The position numbers were made by a program, and so were the translations under genes. From the NCBI RefSeq assembly GCF_900231835.1, contig NZ_OCTN01000002.1, positions 186,001 through 250,000 on the forward strand: DNA of 64,000 bases. Reading direction: 5' to 3'. The DNA comes from Pontivivens marinum. GTDB taxonomy: Bacteria; Pseudomonadota; Alphaproteobacteria; Rhodobacterales; Rhodobacteraceae. A model generated the notes under the pieces. It did not search any database. It saw only the letters and a program-made list of their open reading frames with translations, and had not been told where the DNA came from. Positions 26,609 to 36,505 of this stretch are shown here, in pieces; position 1 is the first letter of the stretch, and every line of letters starts with the position of its first letter.

Positions 26609-29263
26609 ATGTCCAGTCTGAATGATATCCGCTCCACCTTCATCGATTATTTCGCGAAGGAAGGCCATCAGGCGGTCGACAGTTCTCCGCTTGTACCGCG
26701 CAATGATCCGACCTTGCTGTTCACAAATGCCGGCATGGTTCAGTTTAAAAACGTCTTTACCGGCGTTGAGAAGCGCGACTATTCTCGCGCCGTGACATCG
26801 CAGAAATGCGTTCGTGCAGGTGGTAAGCATAACGACCTTGATAATGTCGGCTACACCGCACGCCACCACACGTTCTTTGAAATGCTGGGCAACTTCTCGT
26901 TCGGTGACTATTTCAAGGAGCAGGCGATCTCCTTTGCTTGGGAATTGGTCACAAAGGAGTTCGGCCTTAACGCCTCGCGCCTATTGGTGACGGTTCACAA
27001 ATCCGATGAGGAAGCAGCGACGCTATGGCGTAAAGTTGCTGGCCTGACCGATGATCGCATCATCCGTATCGATAATGACGATAACTGGTGGCGCATGGGT
27101 GACACGGGCCCGAACGGTCCGTGTACCGAAATTTTCTATGATCATGGCGATCACATCTGGGGAGGCCCTCCCGGCAGTGCTGAGGAGGATGGCGACCGGT
27201 TTATCGAGATCTGGAACCTCGTCTTTATGCAGTTTGAGGCGATGGCCAGTGGTGAAACGAAGCCATTGCCCAAGCCATCTGTCGATACCGGCATGGGGCT
27301 GGAGCGTATCGGCGCACTGTTGCAGGGCAAACACGATAACTATGATACGGATCTGATGCGCGACTTGATCGAGGCATCAGCCCATGCGTCTAATGTTGAC
27401 GCCGATGGTCCGCAGAATATTCATCACCGCGTGATTGCGGATCACCTGCGGTCTACTTCGTTCCTGATTGCCGATGGTGTGCTGCCGTCGAACGAGGGGC
27501 GCGGCTATGTTTTGCGCCGGATTATGCGCCGTGCGATGCGTCATGCACATCTGCTGGGAACGCAGGATCCGATGATGCATAAATTGGTGCCAGCATTGGT
27601 TCGCCAGATGGGCGGCCATTTCCCCGAATTGGGTCAGGCGCAGGCGCTGATTACAGAGACATTGGAAAATGAGGAAACCAAGTTCCGCTCCACGCTGGAT
27701 CGCGGCCTTCGTTTGCTCGACGATGAACTGACACGCTTACCAGATGGTGCGACTCTGCCGGGTGAGACTGCATTTAAGCTGTACGACACCTACGGTTTCC
27801 CGCTGGACCTGACGCAGGACGCATTGCGTGAAAAGGGCCGTGCCGTTGATACGACCGGTTTCGATACCGCAATGGCCGAGCAAAAGGCAAAGGCGCGTGC
27901 CGCATGGTCCGGGTCGGGCGAGGCTGCTGACGATAGCGTTTGGTTTGATTTGGCGGATAAACATGGTTCCACCGAATTCTTGGGCTACGATACCGAGCAG
28001 GCTGAGGGCGAAATCCTGTCGATCCTGCGCGATGGCGTCGAGGTGGCATCCGCGACCGCCGGGGATGCTGTGCAAGCCGTTGTAAACCAGACACCTTTCT
28101 ACGCTGAGAGCGGTGGTCAAGTCGGTGATTGTGGCGTGTTGCGTACCGATGGTGCTGTCGTTCAGATCACGGATACCAAGAAAAAGAATGGCATCTTTGT
28201 CCATATCGGCACGATTACGGGGGGGGCAATTGCTGCTGGTGACGCCGCTGAACTGGTTGTGGATCACGCGCGCCGGTCGGACATTCGCGCAAACCACTCC
28301 GCCACGCATCTATTGCATGAGGCGCTACGAAATCACTTGGGTGAGCATGTGGCACAGCGTGGTTCGCTGAATGCTGCTGACCGGATGCGCTTCGATTTTA
28401 GCCATTCCAAGGCGATGGATTCGTCTGAGATTGCATTGGTGGAGCGTGAGGTTAACGACTTCATTCGTCAGAATACGCCAGTCACGACCCGCATCATGGC
28501 GCCGGATGATGCTCGTGATTTGGGTGCGCAGGCATTGTTCGGTGAAAAATATGGCGACGAGGTTCGCGTTGTTTCCATGGGGCGCGCGGATACCGGTAAG
28601 GGTGCTGACAAACAGACCTATTCGATCGAGCTGTGTGGCGGTACGCATGTGCGGCAAACCGGCGATATCGGCCTGTTCGTAATGTTGGGTGAGAGCGCAT
28701 CTTCGTCCGGTGTGCGCCGGATTGAGGCCCTGGCTGGCGAGGCTGCACGAACCTATCTGGCAGAGCAGGATCGCACCGTTGCTGAGATCGCGGGCCGGAT
28801 GAAGGCCCCGCGGGCAGAGGTTCTGGATCGTGTTCAGGCCCTGATGGATGAACGGCGTGATCTACAGCGTGAGCTTGCCGATTTGCGTCGTCAGGTTGCA
28901 ATGGGCGGTGGCGACTCCGGCGGGGCCGAGGTTCAAGAAATTGGCGGCGTGAAATTCCTGGGGCAGGCGCTGACTGGCGTTTCGGCCAAGGATTTACGCG
29001 GACTGATTGATGAGCAGAAGTCAAAACTGGGATCAGGCGTTGTTCTGTTGATTGCAGATACCGGTGGTAAGGCTGCCGTTGCAGCTGGCGTGACTGCTGA
29101 TCTGACGGACCGTATCAGTGCTGTTGATGTGGTGAAGGCCGCAGCAGAGGCGCTTGGCGGTAAGGGGGGCGGTGGCCGTCCCGACATGGCGCAGGCAGGC
29201 GGTGCAGATGCATCCAAGGCGGATGAGGCGATTGCAGCTGCTGCTAAGGTATTGGGAGCGTGA
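26609..29263 (+). CDS. alaS: Alanyl-tRNA synthetase
   Basis: 884 residues. Class II synthetase charging tRNA-Ala. The catalytic core shows [33 protein letters not shown] and [14 protein letters not shown]; the editing domain has [16 protein letters not shown] and [14 protein letters not shown] with zinc-type residues; the DHHA1/C-Ala region closes the protein ([16 protein letters not shown]). Full length for the family. It is preceded by a leader hairpin and overlaps the DUF1330 gene at its stop. Confidence 0.98.
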   Translation: MSSLNDIRSTFIDYFAKEGHQAVDSSPLVPRNDPTLLFTNAGMVQFKNVFTGVEKRDYSRAVTSQKCVRAGGKHNDLDNVGYTARHHTFFEMLGNFSFGDYFKEQAISFAWELVTKEFGLNASRLLVTVHKSDEEAATLWRKVAGLTDDRIIRIDNDDNWWRMGDTGPNGPCTEIFYDHGDHIWGGPPGSAEEDGDRFIEIWNLVFMQFEAMASGETKPLPKPSVDTGMGLERIGALLQGKHDNYDTDLMRDLIEASAHASNVDADGPQNIHHRVIADHLRSTSFLIADGVLPSNEGRGYVLRRIMRRAMRHAHLLGTQDPMMHKLVPALVRQMGGHFPELGQAQALITETLENEETKFRSTLDRGLRLLDDELTRLPDGATLPGETAFKLYDTYGFPLDLTQDALREKGRAVDTTGFDTAMAEQKAKARAAWSGSGEAADDSVWFDLADKHGSTEFLGYDTEQAEGEILSILRDGVEVASATAGDAVQAVVNQTPFYAESGGQVGDCGVLRTDGAVVQITDTKKKNGIFVHIGTITGGAIAAGDAAELVVDHARRSDIRANHSATHLLHEALRNHLGEHVAQRGSLNAADRMRFDFSHSKAMDSSEIALVEREVNDFIRQNTPVTTRIMAPDDARDLGAQALFGEKYGDEVRVVSMGRADTGKGADKQTYSIELCGGTHVRQTGDIGLFVMLGESASSSGVRRIEALAGEAARTYLAEQDRTVAEIAGRMKAPRAEVLDRVQALMDERRDLQRELADLRRQVAMGGGDSGGAEVQEIGGVKFLGQALTGVSAKDLRGLIDEQKSKLGSGVVLLIADTGGKAAVAAGVTADLTDRISAVDVVKAAAEALGGKGGGGRPDMAQAGGADASKADEAIAAAAKVLGA

Positions 29264-29544
29264 GCGCCTATATCATCGCCCGGATTGACGTGACAGATGC
29301 GCAGGAATACTCGAAATATGCCTCGCAAACCGTTGCTTTGGCTGAGAAGTTTGGCGGGGAATTCCTCGTCAAAGCTGGTACGATGACGCAATTGGAGGGG
29401 ACAGGTCCCCAGCGCCATGTGGTCATTCAGTTTTCTGATCGTGCTGCGGCTGAGCGGTTCTATCACTCCGCTGAGTATGCTGAGATTTTGCCAATTGCAG
29501 TGGCATCATCGCAGCGTGACCTGGTGATTGTTGACGGCGTTTAG
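29260..29544 (+). CDS. DUF1330 family protein
   Basis: 94 residues; a small ferredoxin-like alpha/beta dimer family with no known reaction. [34 protein letters not shown] and [17 protein letters not shown] match the family. GTG start overlapping the alaS stop (GTGA), so it is translated with alaS. A GC-rich stem follows its stop codon. Confidence 0.9.
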   Translation: MSAYIIARIDVTDAQEYSKYASQTVALAEKFGGEFLVKAGTMTQLEGTGPQRHVVIQFSDRAAAERFYHSAEYAEILPIAVASSQRDLVIVDGV

Positions 29545-29551
29545 GCCATTG

Positions 29552-29577
29552 GCCGCCGCTGTGATTTGGGGGGCGGC
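29552..29577. terminator. Likely bidirectional terminator between DUF1330 and Lrp genes
   Basis: GCCGCC (29552-29557) and GGCGGC (29572-29577) form a GC stem between two convergent genes; neither side has a long T-run, so efficiency is uncertain. Confidence 0.5.
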
Positions 29578-29581
29578 TTCC

Positions 29582-30037
29582 CTAGACGGGCAATTCCGTG
29601 GTGTCCTTTAGCTCCTCCATTACAAAGCTGGCGGAGCAATCTGCCAGCTCAACCCGCCGTATCAGCTTTTGATACAGCGCGTCATAGGCCGCGACATCAG
29701 CGACGCGGGCTTGCAGCAGATAATCCAGATCACCGCTCATCCGATAGGCCCCCAGGATTTCCGGCATGTCTTGCGTGGCCTTTGCGAACTCCTCCAGCCA
29801 GTCGGGACCGTGGCGGTCGGTCCGGATCATCAGAAAAACCGTTAGCTTTAGACCGATGCGATCCGGGTCAATCAGCACAACACGTTTGCGGATAAAGCCT
29901 GCCTGCTCCAACGCACGCACACGACGCCAGCAAGCATTGCGGCTCAACCCAACCTGAGCGCCAAGGTCGTCATGTGAGATATCTGCGTTGCGTTGCAGAT
30001 TTCTGAGGATTTTGCGGTCGATGAGATCAATTTGCAT
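29582..30037 (-). CDS. Lrp/AsnC-family transcriptional regulator
   Basis: 151 residues. N-terminal winged HTH (LIDRKILRNLQRNADISHDD and GLSRNACWRRVRALEQAG) and a C-terminal RAM/AsnC ligand-binding domain (DMPEILGAYRMSGDLDYLLQ). Lrp-type proteins form octamers and sense amino acids. Divergent from the amidotransferase gene with a 198-base gap holding both promoters. The target genes are not evident from this window. Confidence 0.93.
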   Translation of the reverse strand: MQIDLIDRKILRNLQRNADISHDDLGAQVGLSRNACWRRVRALEQAGFIRKRVVLIDPDRIGLKLTVFLMIRTDRHGPDWLEEFAKATQDMPEILGAYRMSGDLDYLLQARVADVAAYDALYQKLIRRVELADCSASFVMEELKDTTELPV

Positions 30038-30235
30038 AAAGATATCCTATAGCGGGACAATGTTGCACGCCAGTCCCTGAAACATGATCAGAATGGGATG
30101 TCGTTCGCGGCTCGCGCGGTATAGTGTTGCGGAGCAATTTCCTGTCTTTGCATTCCGCTCGACCATCCGCTCAAAACGGATTATTCGACGCTGAATGCAG
30201 ATTGGGTTGCATGAACTATCAAATAGGGGCCGCTT

Positions 30236-31006
30236 ATGTGTCGTTGGGCTGCGTGGACCGGTGAGCCGATCCTACTAGAAGAACTTTTGAGCGCGCCGTC
30301 GAACAGCCTCATCAATCAGTCACGCCATGCGTGTAAGGCAAAGACCGACGTGAATGCCGATGGCTTTGGTGTTGCGTGGTATGGCGATCAGCCGTTTCCG
30401 GGGCAGTATCGCGATATTCTTCCTGCTTGGTCCGACGCAAATCTACGGTCGATGGCACAGCATATCTGCTCACCGCTATTTCTGGCGCATGTTCGTGCGT
30501 CAACCGGTACGGCACTGAGCCGCGAAAATGCACATCCCTTTGTCCACGAAAACTGGTCCTTTATGCATAATGGGCAGGTGCCTGGTTATGCAAAGGTGCG
30601 TCAGCAAATTGAGGGCATGATCGCGCCGGAACATTACGCATCGCGGCAGGGCAGTACCGATAGTGAGGCGCTGTTTCTGTTAGCCTTGGGGCAGGGTATT
30701 GAGCATGATCCGCTGGGCGCCATGGCGCGTGTGGTGCAGATGGTTTCGCCGCTTTGCGGCGCCGGCCTACGGATGACTGCGGCCTTTTCTGATGGAAAGC
30801 GCCTGTTCGCAGTGCGTTATACCAATGATGCAATCGCACCATCGCTTTTTGTTCGCCGCAACCGACAGGGGTGGAGCGTGGTGTCCGAGCCCTTGGATGT
30901 TGAAGGTGAAATCTGGCACGAGGTTCCCGCAGGCCATGCGATTGTTTGTGATGGAACGACGCTGACCCAGCACCCGTTTTGCGCCTCAAGCTTGCGGGCC
31001 GCCTAG
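30236..31006 (+). CDS. Class II glutamine amidotransferase (YafJ/EgtC-like)
   Basis: 256 residues. Ntn-type fold; the nucleophile Cys2 follows the initiator Met (MCRWAAWTG). NADGFGVAWYG, FLAHVRASTGTALSRENAHPF, WSFMHNGQVPGYAKVR and GSTDSEALFLLAL are the glutaminase signatures. Standalone members are related to EgtC and YafJ; the partner and product are unknown, and no ergothioneine genes adjoin. It ends four bases into the convergent DUF2799 gene. Confidence 0.9.
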   Translation: MCRWAAWTGEPILLEELLSAPSNSLINQSRHACKAKTDVNADGFGVAWYGDQPFPGQYRDILPAWSDANLRSMAQHICSPLFLAHVRASTGTALSRENAHPFVHENWSFMHNGQVPGYAKVRQQIEGMIAPEHYASRQGSTDSEALFLLALGQGIEHDPLGAMARVVQMVSPLCGAGLRMTAAFSDGKRLFAVRYTNDAIAPSLFVRRNRQGWSVVSEPLDVEGEIWHEVPAGHAIVCDGTTLTQHPFCASSLRAA

Positions 31007-31536
31007 GTCCAATCCTCATATTGCGCGCGGCGTGCGCGCAATTGCAGGATTTCAAATCGGGCCGAGCTTATTGAGCTGCGCAGTGAGCGGCTTAGCACCG
31101 ATGCACCGTTGGTCTTGCCGCGTATGTCGGACAATTCGTCCTGATAGTCATCGATATCCTGCTCTAACCGCGAAATCTCACGGGTTAGACGGTGATACTC
31201 CTGCCCGTGTGCATTTGCGGCGCTTAGCGTGGCGCGCTGAGCAGCGGGGCATACATTCGCAAGCGTGCGGCCATTGCGGCCCAGAGTATAGGCGCGCTGT
31301 GGTGTGCAATATTCCAGCAGACCCAGTTCACGTCCTGATAGATATAGCTCCAAGTTTGGAGCGATGCCGAATTCGGCGCAGGCCTCGCGGTGGTTGCTTA
31401 GATATTCGGGCAGGCGACCCTGCGCGCCATCCTCATAACCGATAGTGTGCCAATCGCCGGTCTGGCACTCCGCCTCGTTCAGCGTGGCGCAGGAACCTAG
31501 GGCAGTTAATAGGGCGATGTGGATCAAAATACGCAT
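31003..31536 (-). CDS. DUF2799 lipoprotein
   Basis: 177 residues from ATG 31536 (an upstream frame reaches 31596 but runs into the icd terminator). MRILIHIALLTALGSC is a lipobox signal (Cys16). The DUF2799 segment GDWHTIGYEDGAQGRLPEYL, with AYTLGRNGR further on, follows. The C-terminal third forms a coiled coil (REISRLEQDIDDYQDEL). Anchored in the envelope; function unknown. Located downstream of icd but separated from it by a terminator. Confidence 0.85.
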   Translation of the reverse strand: MRILIHIALLTALGSCATLNEAECQTGDWHTIGYEDGAQGRLPEYLSNHREACAEFGIAPNLELYLSGRELGLLEYCTPQRAYTLGRNGRTLANVCPAAQRATLSAANAHGQEYHRLTREISRLEQDIDDYQDELSDIRGKTNGASVLSRSLRSSISSARFEILQLRARRAQYEDWT

Positions 31537-31560
31537 AGCTGCATCATGCGCCTCTGCTGG

Positions 31561-31593
31561 AAAAAGAAAAGGGCCCACATGTGCAGGCCCTTT
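31561..31593 (-). terminator. Terminator of icd
   Basis: Read on the minus strand, AAAGGGCC (31593-31586) pairs with GGCCCTTT (31575-31568) and is followed by TCTTTTT down to 31561. Confidence 0.85.
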
Positions 31594-31619
31594 CACATAT
31601 TCTCGACGATATGAGCAAA

Positions 31620-32831
31620 TTAGGCCAGTGCGGCGTTCAGGTTCGCGTCTACCTTTTCAAGGAAGCCCATCGTGGTCAGCCACTTCTGATCGGGGCCGAC
31701 CAGCAGGGCCAAATCCTTGGTCATGAAGCCGCTTTCTACGGTGTTGACGACAACCTTTTCCAGCGTCTCAGCGAAGTTTGCTAATTCGGGGTTGTTGTCC
31801 AGTTTCGCGCGGTGCTTCAGGCCACCAGTCCATGCGTAGATCGACGCGATGGAGTTGGTCGAGGTTTCCTTGCCCGCCTGATGCTGGCGATAATGGCGCG
31901 TCACGGTGCCGTGCGCGGCCTCAGCCTCAACAATCTTACCATCGGGGGTCATCAACTGCGATGCCATCAGGCCGAGCGATCCGAAGCCCTGTGCAACCGT
32001 GTCGGACTGCACGTCGCCGTCGTAGTTCTTGCACGCCCAGACATAGCCGCCGGACCATTTCATCGCGCAGGCCACCATGTCATCAATCAGGCGGTGCTCG
32101 TAAGTGATGCCGGCTTCCTTGAACTTCTCCGCGAATTCCGCATCGAAGACCTCCTGGAACAGATCCTTGAACTGGCCATCATATGCCTTGAGGATCGTGT
32201 TCTTGGTGGAGAGGTAGACCGGCCAGCCGCGTGCGAGGCCATAGTTCATCGAGGCACGGGCGAAATCGCGGATCGAATCGTCTAGGTTATACATTGCCAT
32301 AGTTACGCCCGAGGAAGGTGCGTCAAAGACCTCGCGCTCGATCTCCTGACCGTCCTCACCCACGAATTTGATTGTCAGCTTGCCCTTGCCAGGGAAGCGG
32401 AAATCGGTAGCGCGGTACTGATCGCCAAAGGCATGACGGCCAACCACGATGGGCTGTGTCCAGCCGGGAACCAGACGGGGCACGTTTTCGCAGATGATCG
32501 GCTCACGGAAAATAACGCCGCCCAGAATGTTGCGGATCGTGCCGTTGGGCGAGCGGTACATACGCTTTAGCCCGAATTCCTCGACCCGTGCCTCATCAGG
32601 TGTGATGGTCGCACATTTTACGCCAACACCGTATTTCTTGATCGCCTCGGCCGCATCAACGGTGATTTGGTCATCGGTGCGGTCGCGCTCCTCAATACCC
32701 AGATCGTAATATTTCAAGTCCACATCCAGATAGGGCAGGATCAGCTTGTCCTTGATGAACTGCCAGATGATGCGTGTCATTTCATCGCCATCTAGCTCGA
32801 CGATCGGGTTTGCGACTTTGATCTTGTTCAT
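31620..32831 (-). CDS. icd: NADP-dependent isocitrate dehydrogenase
   Basis: 403 residues; decarboxylates isocitrate to 2-oxoglutarate, giving NADPH. It belongs to the eukaryote-like homodimeric class: [74 protein letters not shown] and [14 protein letters not shown]. Start ATG 32831 preceded by GGAGAG. It has its own terminator, so it is monocistronic. Confidence 0.97.
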   Translation of the reverse strand: MNKIKVANPIVELDGDEMTRIIWQFIKDKLILPYLDVDLKYYDLGIEERDRTDDQITVDAAEAIKKYGVGVKCATITPDEARVEEFGLKRMYRSPNGTIRNILGGVIFREPIICENVPRLVPGWTQPIVVGRHAFGDQYRATDFRFPGKGKLTIKFVGEDGQEIEREVFDAPSSGVTMAMYNLDDSIRDFARASMNYGLARGWPVYLSTKNTILKAYDGQFKDLFQEVFDAEFAEKFKEAGITYEHRLIDDMVACAMKWSGGYVWACKNYDGDVQSDTVAQGFGSLGLMASQLMTPDGKIVEAEAAHGTVTRHYRQHQAGKETSTNSIASIYAWTGGLKHRAKLDNNPELANFAETLEKVVVNTVESGFMTKDLALLVGPDQKWLTTMGFLEKVDANLNAALA

Positions 32832-32919
32832 GGAAGGCTCTCCGTTACCGGTTGCGTTGGGCGACACTTAGCGGAGTGTCGCACGAATTGAAAGGACGGT
32901 ATGCAAAAGTATGCCGAAA

Positions 32920-33243
32920 CTATTTCGGTGGCAGGTTTCGCACAAAATCGCGGGCAAGGTTAAACAGTGAATCGAGTACTTCATGTGACGTATCGTAGGA
33001 GGTGGCGACAAAGCCGCTCATCGGACGATTGTTCATTTCCATCTGTTCCACATCGGATAGGGCCAACGCGGCTTGCATATTCGGCTTACCCACACGGATC
33101 ATCAGGCCATCCCTGATCACACCGCAGATCATATTGCCATATTGCATAAAACATAGCACACCGAACATCTTACGCTCTGACAAGCCGTCCAGATGGGCGA
33201 TCCGGTCATAGCATTCGCCGGCGAGTTCCGGATCAGTGGCCAT
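32920..33243 (-). CDS. TfoX N-terminal domain protein
   Basis: 107 residues; contains the TfoX_N region (LDGLSERKMFGVLCFMQYGN, ICGVIRDGLMIRVGKPN) but no C-terminal domain. In gamma-proteobacteria TfoX/Sxy regulates competence, but stand-alone N-domain proteins in alphaproteobacteria have no established role. Start ATG 33243; a longer frame to 33330 overlaps the divergent methylase gene. Confidence 0.88.
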   Translation of the reverse strand: MATDPELAGECYDRIAHLDGLSERKMFGVLCFMQYGNMICGVIRDGLMIRVGKPNMQAALALSDVEQMEMNNRPMSGFVATSYDTSHEVLDSLFNLARDFVRNLPPK

Positions 33244-33310
33244 ATTCGCTCCGATTGCGTTGGGAATGATCACAGGATACACCCGCGCGCGACATGTAAA
33301 AGGAATTTCG

Positions 33311-34045
33311 ATGCAAAGCCCTGCGATCATCCTCGTGCGCCCGCAGATGGGTGAAAATATCGGCGCAGCCGCGCGTGCAATGCTGAATTTCGGGTTGGAC
33401 CATATGCGGATCGTGGACCCGCGTGATGGGTGGCCGAATGAGCGGGCCGTGGCGCTTGCCTCGGGCGCGGGGCGCGTTCTGGATGGCGCGATGGTGCGCG
33501 ATACATTGGGCGAGGTTTGCGCCGATCTGAACTATGTGTTCGCCACTACCGCGCGCAGTCGCGATCTGGCCAAGCCTGTGATGACGCCGGAACGCGCAAT
33601 GCAACACGCCCGTGCGCTGTCTGCCAAGGGGCTGAAGGTCGGCGTGATGTTCGGTCCGGAGCGGGCAGGGCTGGAAACCTCGGACGTGATCCGTGCTGAT
33701 GCGCTGATCAGCGTGCCTGTGAACCCTGAGTTTGCGTCCCTCAATCTGGCGCAATGTGTTCTGCTGACGGCTTATGAGTGGCAGCGGCTGGATACAGACA
33801 TGCCGCCCGAAGTTCTAGAGCTTGCCGGCGCACGCTTGGCCGAGGGGATCGAGGTTGAGCGCCTGCTGGACCGGTTGGTTGCTGCGTTGGATGCGCGCCG
33901 CTTTTTCTGGCCGGATCATAAGGCGGAATCGATGCGCGCAAACCTGACCAACCTGTTCCACCGGCTGCCCCTGACGGAGCGGGATACCCGCACATTGCAC
34001 GGCGTTGTGCGGCATCTGGCCGAGCGTGATCGCAGCGATGATTGA
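33311..34045 (+). CDS. tRNA/rRNA 2'-O-methyltransferase, TrmJ-like (SpoU family)
   Basis: 244 residues. SPOUT knotted fold with IILVRPQMGENIGAAARAMLNFGL (motif 1 with Asn), VGVMFGPERAGLET (motif 2) and VPVNPEFASLNLAQCVLLTAYEW (motif 3). A C-terminal helical extension is typical of TrmJ, which methylates position 32 in the tRNA anticodon loop. Start ATG 33311 with AAAAGGAA upstream. It ends 2 bases short of the convergent channel gene. Confidence 0.92.
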   Translation: MQSPAIILVRPQMGENIGAAARAMLNFGLDHMRIVDPRDGWPNERAVALASGAGRVLDGAMVRDTLGEVCADLNYVFATTARSRDLAKPVMTPERAMQHARALSAKGLKVGVMFGPERAGLETSDVIRADALISVPVNPEFASLNLAQCVLLTAYEWQRLDTDMPPEVLELAGARLAEGIEVERLLDRLVAALDARRFFWPDHKAESMRANLTNLFHRLPLTERDTRTLHGVVRHLAERDRSDD

Positions 34046-34047
34046 GC

Positions 34048-35346
34048 CTAATCGCTATCCTTATTCACGATCGTCACATCACGGCGGGGGAACGGAATTT
34101 CGACTCCATTTTCCTTTAGCGTATCCCACAACGCCAGAAACACATTGCCGCGAATATTGGTCAGGCCACCGGACGGATCGTCGATCCAGAAGCGCAGCAC
34201 AAAATCAATCGAGCTGTCCCCAAATCCGGTAATATGACACACGGGTGCGGGCGTAGACTGCACACGCGCAACCGCGATGGTCGAGGTGACCGCGATCTTT
34301 CGGATCAAATGCGGGTCGCTATCATAGGACACTCCGAAATCGATATCCAACCGAACCAGAGTTGAGGAATGGGACCAGTTCACCACCTGACTGGTGATCA
34401 GATCTTCGTTCGGTATCAGATATTCGCGCCCGTCCCGCGTCACCACTGAAACATAGCGCGCGCCCAGTCCGCTGATCCAACCGAACGTATCGCCGAGCGA
34501 GATGACATCCCCCGGCTTGATCGATTTATCCAACAGCAGGATCACACCGGAAATCAGGTTGGACACGACCTTTTGCAAGCCGAAGCCGATACCGATACCG
34601 ATCGCGCCCGACAGCACGGTAAAGGTTGTCAGGTCAAATCCGACGGATTGCAGCCCCACCAGCAACGCAATGCCATAGAGCAGCACGGTGACCAGCTTCT
34701 CGCTGAGCACGCGCATGGAGGGGGACAGATCCTCGTTCCGCATCAGGCGGGTTCGCGCCTCGCCGGAAATCCACGAGGCAACCATGATCGTCGCGCCGAT
34801 GCTCAGGATCGCCTGAATGACCAGCAGTACGGAGATGCGCGAGTCCCCCAGTCGCAGCGCTGCGTGATCGGCAATGGCGACAGCTTCATCAAAGTAGCCG
34901 ATCATGCTCAGGGTGACGGCAATCCATGCCGCCCATCGTGTAGTTTGGCGCAGGGGTCTGCTGCGGATCAGGCGTGAGATGATCGAGATCAAAACCAGCG
35001 CAGTCATCAATCGTGCTGCAAACAGGATCAGATAACTGCGCGATGGCCATGTCACCTCTGCCAGGATCAGGCCCACCATCCACAGCAATGCGACCATCAC
35101 GATCCAGCTCATCCGATCACGAACGAGGATCAGAAACCGCGCCCGGCGGGTGGTCAGTGTCAGCCCGCGCATCCAGCGATTGAAATGCGGGGTGGCCCGT
35201 GCTGCGAACAGCCATCCCATTCCAAGCGTGGCCGCAATCACGGCCAACTGCCCCAACCGCCAAGGCTGCGACATCGTCACCAGCCAGTTGCGGATGATGG
35301 GTGTAAGTTCACTGATAAATTCGGGAATGCCAAACAGGTCCAACAC
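34048..35346 (-). CDS. MscS-family mechanosensitive ion channel
   Basis: 432 residues. Several TM helices in the first 240 residues, then the MscS pore helix and beta domain: SGAIGIGIGFGLQKVVSNLISG, LLDKSIKPGDVISLGDTFG, VVTRDGREYLIPNEDLITSQV. Members open under osmotic downshock. GTG start 35346 with AGGA upstream. Longer N-terminal region than E. coli MscS (286 aa), as in YbdG/YnaI-type channels. Stands alone between convergent genes. Confidence 0.93.
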   Translation of the reverse strand: MLDLFGIPEFISELTPIIRNWLVTMSQPWRLGQLAVIAATLGMGWLFAARATPHFNRWMRGLTLTTRRARFLILVRDRMSWIVMVALLWMVGLILAEVTWPSRSYLILFAARLMTALVLISIISRLIRSRPLRQTTRWAAWIAVTLSMIGYFDEAVAIADHAALRLGDSRISVLLVIQAILSIGATIMVASWISGEARTRLMRNEDLSPSMRVLSEKLVTVLLYGIALLVGLQSVGFDLTTFTVLSGAIGIGIGFGLQKVVSNLISGVILLLDKSIKPGDVISLGDTFGWISGLGARYVSVVTRDGREYLIPNEDLITSQVVNWSHSSTLVRLDIDFGVSYDSDPHLIRKIAVTSTIAVARVQSTPAPVCHITGFGDSSIDFVLRFWIDDPSGGLTNIRGNVFLALWDTLKENGVEIPFPRRDVTIVNKDSD

Positions 35347-35355
35347 TATGTCCTA

Positions 35356-35583
35356 ATGCCTAAGAATGCTGCGATTGCGAATGGTTTTGGGGCGGCGCAA
35401 CATGGATTTCCCCAATGGAATAAGGTGATATCTGCGATGCGGCGTCAGGGCGCGAATTCCTCTCAACTGGCTATCATTATGGGCCGTATGGCCGATGAAG
35501 ATGTACCATTGGATAGGATATTCAACCATTTACTCAGGTGTGGTGGCCGTTGGAATAAGGCAAAAAGGTGGAGAGCCACATAG
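35356..35583 (+). CDS. Possible small protein, unrecognised
   Basis: A 75-codon frame beginning MPKNAAIANGFGAAQHGFPQ and ending with a basic tail (GGRWNKAKRWRAT). It contains MGRMADEDVPLDRIFNHLL. No database family recognised. It starts 10 bases after the divergent channel gene start, and there is no convincing ribosome-binding site, so it may be spurious. Nothing else is annotated here. Confidence 0.3.
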   Translation: MPKNAAIANGFGAAQHGFPQWNKVISAMRRQGANSSQLAIIMGRMADEDVPLDRIFNHLLRCGGRWNKAKRWRAT

Positions 35584-35640
35584 TTTGTGTGTTTGGTGCG
35601 CTTTCGGGGGAAGGTGCAGTTCAACACAGGAACGGCTAGG

Positions 35641-35667
35641 CGGCGGGGGGTAAAATGTACCCCGCCG
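35641..35667. repeat. GC-rich hairpin
   Basis: CGGCGGGG (35641-35648) pairs with CCCCGCCG (35660-35667) around GGTAAAATGTA. It is the first of two hairpins in the 266-base gap between 35584 and the DUF924 gene. Confidence 0.6.
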
Positions 35668-35687
35668 AGCTGGTGGTGATACATAAA

Positions 35688-35727
35688 TGCCCGTTGCACC
35701 AATCCCCCCATCATGGTGCAACGGGCA
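35688..35727. repeat. 14-bp perfect inverted repeat
   Basis: TGCCCGTTGCACCA (35688-35701) is the exact reverse complement of 35714-35727, with a 12-base loop. It is 20 bases from the previous hairpin and about 120 bases before the DUF924 start. Possible operator or leader stem. Confidence 0.65.
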
Positions 35728-35849
35728 ACCCAAGCCCAAAAGTTTTCAGCAAGATCACCGCGCAGGCATTGCAGGTATCTGCGTTGCACGCGCATGATGC
35801 CACTGTATCAGCGCAGCGATCCATTACTGACCTGAAAGGGCGACCAGAC

Positions 35850-36440
35850 ATGACGGACATGATTGCAAATGTACTCAGCTTTTGGATCGAGGAGGTCGGA
35901 GAGAAGGGCTGGTATATTCAGGATGATGATCTGGATGCGACCATCACCGATCGGTTCGGCGGATTGTGGCAGCAGGTAGCCGACGGGGAGTTGTCGGACT
36001 GGCTGATCTCCGCGCGCGGTGTGCTTGCCCTGTTGATCGTGACGGACCAGTTTCCGCGCAACATGTTTCGCGGGCAGGGTAAATCCTTTGCCACGGATGC
36101 TATGGCGATGCGGGTTGCGCGAATGGGCATTCTGCGTCGGGATGATCTGCATTATCGCGGACCTGAACGGCAGTTTTTCTATCTGCCAATGATGCATGCC
36201 GAAAGCATCAGTCATCAGGAACATGCCGTTCGGCAGTTCATGTTGAAAATGCCGAAATCTGCGAGCAACCTGTTCCATGCGCGCGCGCATCGTGATGTTA
36301 TCCGCACCTATGGCCGGTTCCCGTATCGGAATGCCGCGTTGGGACGTAGCTCGACCAAGGCAGAGGAAAGTTACATCCTTGCAGGGGGCTATGGCGCGAC
36401 ACTACGTGCAATGCATCAGGCGGAGCAGGAGCAAACTTAA
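35850..36440 (+). CDS. DUF924 family protein
   Basis: 196 residues; alpha-helical DUF924 (tetratricopeptide-like fold) family without an assigned reaction. LSFWIEEVGEKGWYIQDDDL, LLIVTDQFPRNMFRGQGKSF, FFYLPMMHAESISHQ and YGRFPYRNAALGRSSTKAE are the family signatures. Start ATG 35850 taken over the longer frame from 35655, which would read through the hairpin region. 65 bases upstream of lpdA. Confidence 0.9.
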   Translation: MTDMIANVLSFWIEEVGEKGWYIQDDDLDATITDRFGGLWQQVADGELSDWLISARGVLALLIVTDQFPRNMFRGQGKSFATDAMAMRVARMGILRRDDLHYRGPERQFFYLPMMHAESISHQEHAVRQFMLKMPKSASNLFHARAHRDVIRTYGRFPYRNAALGRSSTKAEESYILAGGYGATLRAMHQAEQEQT

Positions 36441-36505
36441 TTTGCCCTTGCGTCAAATAAGAGATAGTTAGGCTTCAAACCACTTTTTAAAGGCAGGAGA
36501 TCCAG

